From positions 1-32,111 of the forward strand of contig NZ_JACHEM010000032.1 of assembly GCF_014207445.1 (NCBI RefSeq): a stretch of DNA of 32,111 nt, read 5' to 3'. Position 1 is the first letter of the stretch; each line of letters starts with the position of its first letter. The notes under the pieces were generated by a model. That model saw only the letters and a list, made by a program, of their open reading frames with translations. It was not told where the DNA came from and did not search any database. This DNA is from Streptomyces candidus (GTDB lineage Bacteria > Actinomycetota > Actinomycetes > Streptomycetales > Streptomycetaceae). The position numbers and the translations under genes are program-made. Positions 28,214 through 32,111 of the stretch are shown in pieces.

Positions 28214-31203
28214 TCGGGGAAGCGCCGGCACCCGGCCCAACGGCCGGATACGGGCGGCGGGCCCCGCTCCCCGTACGCTTGCAGGGGCCGCCCCGCGCGC
28301 CCGGGGGCCTGTCGCGTGCCCTGTCGTGCCCCCTGTCGTGCCGTGCCCTGTCGCGTGCTGTGACCTGCGCGAACACCCCGGCCCCTCCCCCCGCGCGGGA
28401 GACGCGACAGGGGGGCGCCGACAGAGCCCGCCGCCCCGGGACGGGCCGCCGCCGGGACCTCCTCGACCGCCGTCTCGGCCGCCGTCTCGACCGCCGCCGG
28501 GACGTCGGCAACGGGGACCAGGAGGCCAATCTCGGCGTACGCGGGAGTCGACAGGAGGACACCCATACCGGCCCACCCTGGCGCGTCCCCTTCCCGTCCA
28601 CGCGCCACAACGCACCCGTTGTCGAGCCGTTCGACACCGGTCAAGGTCACCGGGGCGCCCCACGTTTCGGGGGAGAGGGGACCGCCGTCCCCGAACCCGC
28701 CACGGACCGGCACGCACCGCCCCGGGGTGCGGACGACGTCCCCCGGCCCGACCGCGTCCCATGTGGCGACGCGCCACCCTTCCGGCGCCACGGTGCAGGC
28801 CCGCAACCGGCGCGCGGTGTCCGCCTCGGCCGCGGCCCGGACGTCGACCAACCCGACGAGTCGGGCCGCCGCCTCGGCGCGGCTGGTGTGGTCGGTCCGG
28901 CGCGTCTCGTCGAGACCGAGGGCACACCATGTGCGGCGCGTCCGGTAAACGTGCCCGACCGGTGCGCCGTCGACCGACACCGGGTAGCGTCCCTCGGCGT
29001 CCCGGCGGCCGAATCGGTACCGGGGCGCCTCCTCGACCGCCGCCTCGGTCGGGGCCGACACCGGAGCGGCCTCGGCCCGCGCAGCCTCGGCCGCGCGCTG
29101 GTTCCGTGCCCACTCCTCGCGGTCCCGCGCGTACTCCGCCACCGTGGCACCCAGCGCACGGACCTTGTCGGCCACCGGGGCGATACGGTCGGCCGCCTCG
29201 GTCCCGCGCTCCCGCGCGGCACGGTCGTGCAGCTCCTCGGCCGTCTCCAGCGCGGTGCGCGCCTGCCGGTACCGGGCGCCCGGAACCTTGGTGTCCATGT
29301 GCCGTGCGTCGTCCATCAGGGCTCGCATGATGCCCAGTTCACCGGCCATGCGCTCACACAGAACCCGCGCGGCGTGTTCGCGGTTCTTCGCCTCGGCGAT
29401 CATCTCGGCCCGATCCTGGTCCGTGGACGTGTCGACGATGCGCACGGCCGTGCCCGCGTACCTGCTCACGGTGCAGTAACCGACGCTCCACCCCTTGACG
29501 GTCCCTCGGTCGGTAAGCGTCGGGTACGCGATGAACGGTGCGCCGTTGACCGCCGCAAGAGCCTGCCGCGCGATCCACACGAGACGGAGCGCGTTCGTCT
29601 CCCCGATGCGGCGGTCAACACCCTGCGCCCCAATCCACGCGTTCGGACGGCGCGCAGCCTCGTAGCGCTCCTCGGCGTCCGCGAGGGACCACTCCGCGCG
29701 CTGCAACTCGGCCGCCGCCGCGGCCTCGGCCTCGGCCCACGCGAAAGCCTCGGCGACCGTGCGCGCGTCCGACTCGCACCCGTCGGCCAGCACGCGCGCA
29801 CGCTCGGCGCAGTCCCGCGCACGGGCAGGGTCCGTGATCTCTGCGCCGTCCCACCAGTCACGCCGCGCAGAAATCTCAAGGTCGTACGCGGTCCGGGACC
29901 GGCGGGCGACACGAGCGAGTGCGGCCCGCACGCGCTTGCCCTCGGTCTCGTCGAGCCGCTCAACCGGCATCGCGTCATAAATGTTGGTCCGGTGCCGGAC
30001 GGCCGTCACCGTGAGCTCGTACGCCTCGGCCGCGCGGTACGCGTGTCCCTCCGCCTCCTCGGCCCACTGACGCGCGGTCCGGCCGTCGCACGTCGCTACC
30101 GGGGCCGCAGGCTCGACCGCGGCCTCGGCCGCACGGACCGCCGCGCGCCGCGCCTCGGCCTCGGCCTCGGCCTCGGCCGGACCCTCCTCGGCCCGCTCGA
30201 TAGCCTCCTCGGCCTCGGCCCACTCACCGCACAGCATGAGCTGTCCAGCGGCGTGAAGCTCCTCGGCGTCCGACATGATCAGTTCGCCGATGCGGACCGC
30301 CTCGGGGTCGACCGTGCGCGCCGCACCCGACCCGTACCGGGCGAGCATCGCGCACATGATCTCTCGGCACGCGCACAGCCATTCGCCGCACCTCATGCAC
30401 TCGTCGTCGGCCGTCTCGCGCGCAGCCTCGGCCGCCTCTTTCGCAGCCTCGGCCGCCTCCTCGGCAGCGTCGAGGGACTCCCGCGCCGTCTCCCGCGCAT
30501 CCTTCGCACGGTCGAAAGCGCGGTCCGCCTCGGTCTCGTACAGGGCACCGGTAGCGGCCTCGGCGTACTTCCGGCACTCATTGGCCGCACGCTGCGCCCG
30601 CTGAAAAGCGCGCTTGCACTCGACGACCGCCTCGGCCGCTCCCTTGGCGTCCGCCTCGGCCTGGTCCGCCTCGGCGTCCGCCTCGGCCCAGGTACGCGCG
30701 GCCTCGGCCGCCTCCTGCGCCGTCTCGGCCGAGTGCTGGAATCCACCCGCAGCGTCGGCGCACTTGCGCGCCTCGGCGAGTGCCTCCTCCGCCTTCTGTC
30801 CGGCCTTGACCGCGTCGAGTGCCGCACGGGCGGCAACGACACCGGCCTCCGCCTCGGCGCGCGTCTCGGCCGAGACGTCACCCACCGGAACCTTGACCTC
30901 CTCGACGACAGTCTCGACCGCCGCGCCCGGAAGCGACTCCATGCCGGACCGATACCAAGTGACCGTTTCGCGGTAACCGTGGCTCGCCGTTGCCCACTTG
31001 CCCGCGCGCCATGTGTAGCGGCCCGTACGGGAGTCGGACGGCGTCGCCACAACGAGCGTCCACGCGTCGGCCGTTGCGTCGCGCTCGACCATGACGCCCC
31101 ACCCGCAACCGGTAGCGGCAGCGGCGAGCGCACCCAGGGTGCGGGGCGCACCGGCCAACAGAGCGTCAGCAACGGGCATCCGCACGGTGGTTGTCGAGGT
31201 CAT
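28123..31203 (-). CDS. Giant Ala/Glu-rich coiled-coil protein
   Basis: A 1026-residue protein with AAAGGAA 9 bases before the ATG. A small N-terminal domain (residues ~1-95, WGVMVERDATADAWTLVVATP) is followed by long Ala/Glu/Arg-rich coiled coils (~105-270, 310-400, 470-520, 600-730). A Cys cluster lies at residues 269-284 (CMRCGEWLCACREIMC). Near 730-890 is a beta-rich part (RYPVSVDGAPVGHVYRTRRTWCALGLDE). The last ~95 residues are read from a repeat-containing stretch (28123-28430) and may not be part of the folded protein. No family is recognised. It is the last gene before the subtelomeric region, with an ACTTGYAG array upstream (31272-31319). Confidence 0.65.
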   Translation of the reverse strand: MTSTTTVRMPVADALLAGAPRTLGALAAAATGCGWGVMVERDATADAWTLVVATPSDSRTGRYTWRAGKWATASHGYRETVTWYRSGMESLPGAAVETVVEEVKVPVGDVSAETRAEAEAGVVAARAALDAVKAGQKAEEALAEARKCADAAGGFQHSAETAQEAAEAARTWAEADAEADQAEADAKGAAEAVVECKRAFQRAQRAANECRKYAEAATGALYETEADRAFDRAKDARETARESLDAAEEAAEAAKEAAEAARETADDECMRCGEWLCACREIMCAMLARYGSGAARTVDPEAVRIGELIMSDAEELHAAGQLMLCGEWAEAEEAIERAEEGPAEAEAEAEARRAAVRAAEAAVEPAAPVATCDGRTARQWAEEAEGHAYRAAEAYELTVTAVRHRTNIYDAMPVERLDETEGKRVRAALARVARRSRTAYDLEISARRDWWDGAEITDPARARDCAERARVLADGCESDARTVAEAFAWAEAEAAAAAELQRAEWSLADAEERYEAARRPNAWIGAQGVDRRIGETNALRLVWIARQALAAVNGAPFIAYPTLTDRGTVKGWSVGYCTVSRYAGTAVRIVDTSTDQDRAEMIAEAKNREHAARVLCERMAGELGIMRALMDDARHMDTKVPGARYRQARTALETAEELHDRAARERGTEAADRIAPVADKVRALGATVAEYARDREEWARNQRAAEAARAEAAPVSAPTEAAVEEAPRYRFGRRDAEGRYPVSVDGAPVGHVYRTRRTWCALGLDETRRTDHTSRAEAAARLVGLVDVRAAAEADTARRLRACTVAPEGWRVATWDAVGPGDVVRTPGRCVPVRGGFGDGGPLSPETWGAPVTLTGVERLDNGCVVARGREGDAPGWAGMGVLLSTPAYAEIGLLVPVADVPAAVETAAETAVEEVPAAARPGAAGSVGAPLSRLPRGGRGRGVRAGHSTRQGTARQGARQGTRQAPGRAGRPLQAYGERGPPPVSGRWAGCRRFPENLTRTLQKRQKGRGSARGFVRELDRDAPR
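28309..28416. repeat. CTGTCGYG element, copy 2
   Basis: CTGTCGCG at 28309, CTGTCGTG at 28321 and 28333, CTGTCGCG at 28348, CTGTGACCTGCG at 28358, and an inverted partner CGCGACAGGGGGG at 28403-28416. The order matches copy 1 at 21914-22010. Confidence 0.65.
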
Positions 31204-31271
31204 GTGTTCGGGTTCCTTTCAGTCGGCCCGCCGCGGCCGACCGCGGCGACTGGCGCGGTTCCCACACTACC

Positions 31272-31319
31272 AACTTTCAACACAACTGCAAGTTGAGTTA
31301 CAAGTGAACTTGCGAGTTG
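31272..31319. promoter_or_regulatory. ACTTGYAG operator array, site G
   Basis: Half-sites CTGCAAGT, TTACAAGT and AACTTGCGAGTT. It lies upstream of the coiled-coil gene and next to the subtelomeric iterons. Confidence 0.5.
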
Positions 31320-31359
31320 GCCCCCTCGCGCGACGGCCGGCACCTCCGCGGCCTCGGCC

Positions 31360-31941
31360 GAAACCGCCTCTGTGTACCCCGGGCGCCCCGGACCGGCCCA
31401 CACTCGGCGTCCGATCGCATCCGAGGCGGATCACTCACACGGGGGCGCAATGCAGCCTGTACGGCCGTCTACCGCGCCGGACGGGTGTGCAGCGGCATTA
31501 GAGTCCGCACTCGCGCCCGAGCGTCGCCACGGGGCGCACAGCGGGTTTCGTCACCGGGTCCAGTCTGTGGAAAAGGGGTGCACCACTTGGCGGTTTCAGC
31601 GCTGACCAGGGAGAACAGTCCCCTCGGGTCCGAAACCGCCACGGGGTGCGCACGAGGCGGTAAGGGTTCAAACTTTGGTGGCGCTCCTTACTCGAACAGT
31701 CAAATGGAAACGGTTTCCAGTAAGGAGGGTGTCGGTGGTGCCATTTCCGCTGGTCAGCACCGAAACCGCCAAGTGGTGCACCTCCCCCCTTCTGTTCGAT
31801 TTCCAAAGTGTGGAAAAGGGGTGCACGTTTTGGCGGTTACGGCGAGTCCCTTCGGGAGGGGTCCGAGGGCCGGAATGATTGAAAACGGCGGTTGACCTGC
31901 GGGAATGATGTTGTCCACAGGGGTGCACCGCTTGGCGGTTT
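31360..31941. repeat. Subtelomeric iteron-like repeats with DnaA-box-like sequences
   Basis: Copies of the GAAACCGCCAAGTGGTGCAC repeat: forward at 31360 (degenerate), 31632 and 31762; reverse at 31577-31597, 31821-31840 and 31922-31941. The three reverse copies are each flanked by TGTGGAAAA or TTGTCCACA; the latter (31911-31919) equals the Streptomyces DnaA box consensus. Copies form a divergent pair (31577/31632) and a convergent pair (31762/31840). No gene is seen in 31204-31979. Confidence 0.65.
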
Positions 31942-31979
31942 GTAACCAAGATCCATCTCTCTACCCGCAGGCGAAGACA

Positions 31980-32111
31980 GTGATCCGCGAAGCGGATCAC
32001 ATAGGGGCGCGAAGCGGCCCCTATGGCAGGCAGCGTGAAACGCTGCCTCGTGATCGGCGAAGCCGATCACTGGTTGTAGCACGCGCAGCGTGCTACAGAC
32101 CCGCGCGCGGG
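31980..32111. other. Right telomere of a linear replicon
   Basis: Hairpins read toward the end: GTGATCCGC-GAA-GCGGATCAC (31980-32000); one with a single bulge around GAA (32001-32024); AGGCAGCGT-GAA-ACGCTGCCT (32028-32048); GTGATCGGC-GAA-GCCGATCAC (32050-32070); TGTAGCACGC-GCA-GCGTGCTACA (32075-32097); and the terminal palindrome CCCGCGCGCGGG (32100-32111). GNA loops on the 3' strand are the hallmark of Streptomyces telomeres. The terminal palindrome differs from the common CCCGCGGAGCGGG type. Confidence 0.93.

Noticed and set aside
27634..31296. 1220-codon plus-strand open frame
   Set aside because: It is the shadow of the minus-strand coiled-coil and tniQ-like genes: Arg/Gly-rich translation, no ribosome binding site, and unfavourable third positions compared with the minus frame.
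31317..31895. 192-codon plus-strand open frame in the subtelomere
   Set aside because: It runs through the iterons, has no ribosome binding site, and has no coding-like third-position bias.

Overview
The window looks like most or all of a small linear plasmid of a Streptomyces-type actinobacterium. Base composition is very GC-rich, with GC-rich third codon positions. The right end (31980-32111) is a telomere: five hairpins with GNA trinucleotide loops followed by a terminal palindrome. A tpg-tap pair (17.6-19.9 kb) encodes the terminal protein and the telomere-associated protein. A TraB/FtsK-type conjugal translocase sits in a long set of spread genes, as in Streptomyces conjugative plasmids. 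The first ~128 bases are runs of only G and C, probably an unresolved left telomere.

Layout. (1) 0.13-5.4 kb, minus strand: small membrane and hypothetical proteins, a stand-alone RapZ C-terminal domain, a NGS-repeat beta-helix protein, a DUF3307-like membrane protein, a DUF6919-like protein and a winged-helix protein. (2) 5.5-12.6 kb, minus strand: the conjugation/spread region, with seven small genes overlapping by 4 bp each, then the TraB-like translocase and two more spread-type genes. (3) 12.6-14.2 kb, plus strand: a divergent GntR/UTRA regulator with a perfect inverted-repeat operator, followed by a UTRA-only paralogue without a DNA-binding domain. (4) 14.3-15.9 kb, minus strand: a small DNA-binding protein, two frameshifted ORFs and a probable toxin-antitoxin pair. 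(5) 16.0-20.1 kb, plus strand: an XRE regulator, a putative replication protein with a structured leader and an overlapping upstream ORF, tpg, tap and a small protein. (6) 20.2-24.6 kb, plus strand: a DUF6884 protein read through into a lipoprotein-like domain, then parA and a parB-like gene with two copies of a 16-bp palindrome that may be the centromere. (7) 24.7-31.2 kb, minus strand: a hypothetical protein, two acidic Cys-containing proteins, an orphan TniQ-like protein and a 1026-residue Ala/Glu-rich coiled-coil protein. (8) 31.2-32.1 kb: non-coding subtelomere with iteron-like repeats, DnaA-box-like sequences and the telomere.

Several families of short repeats link distant intergenic sites. 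An ACTTGYAG array occurs in front of at least six genes or operons and suggests one plasmid-wide regulator. A repeat beginning GAAACCGCCAAGTGGTGCAC occurs at 25.15-25.28 kb and 31.36-31.94 kb, in the second place beside DnaA-box-like sequences. A CTGTCGYG-rich element is duplicated at 21.9 and 28.3 kb. The 9-mer TGACCTGCG occurs six times, in or beside these repeat-rich stretches. They are candidate sites for replication, transfer and plasmid-wide control. All functional names come from reading motifs and family resemblance by eye; no database search was run.
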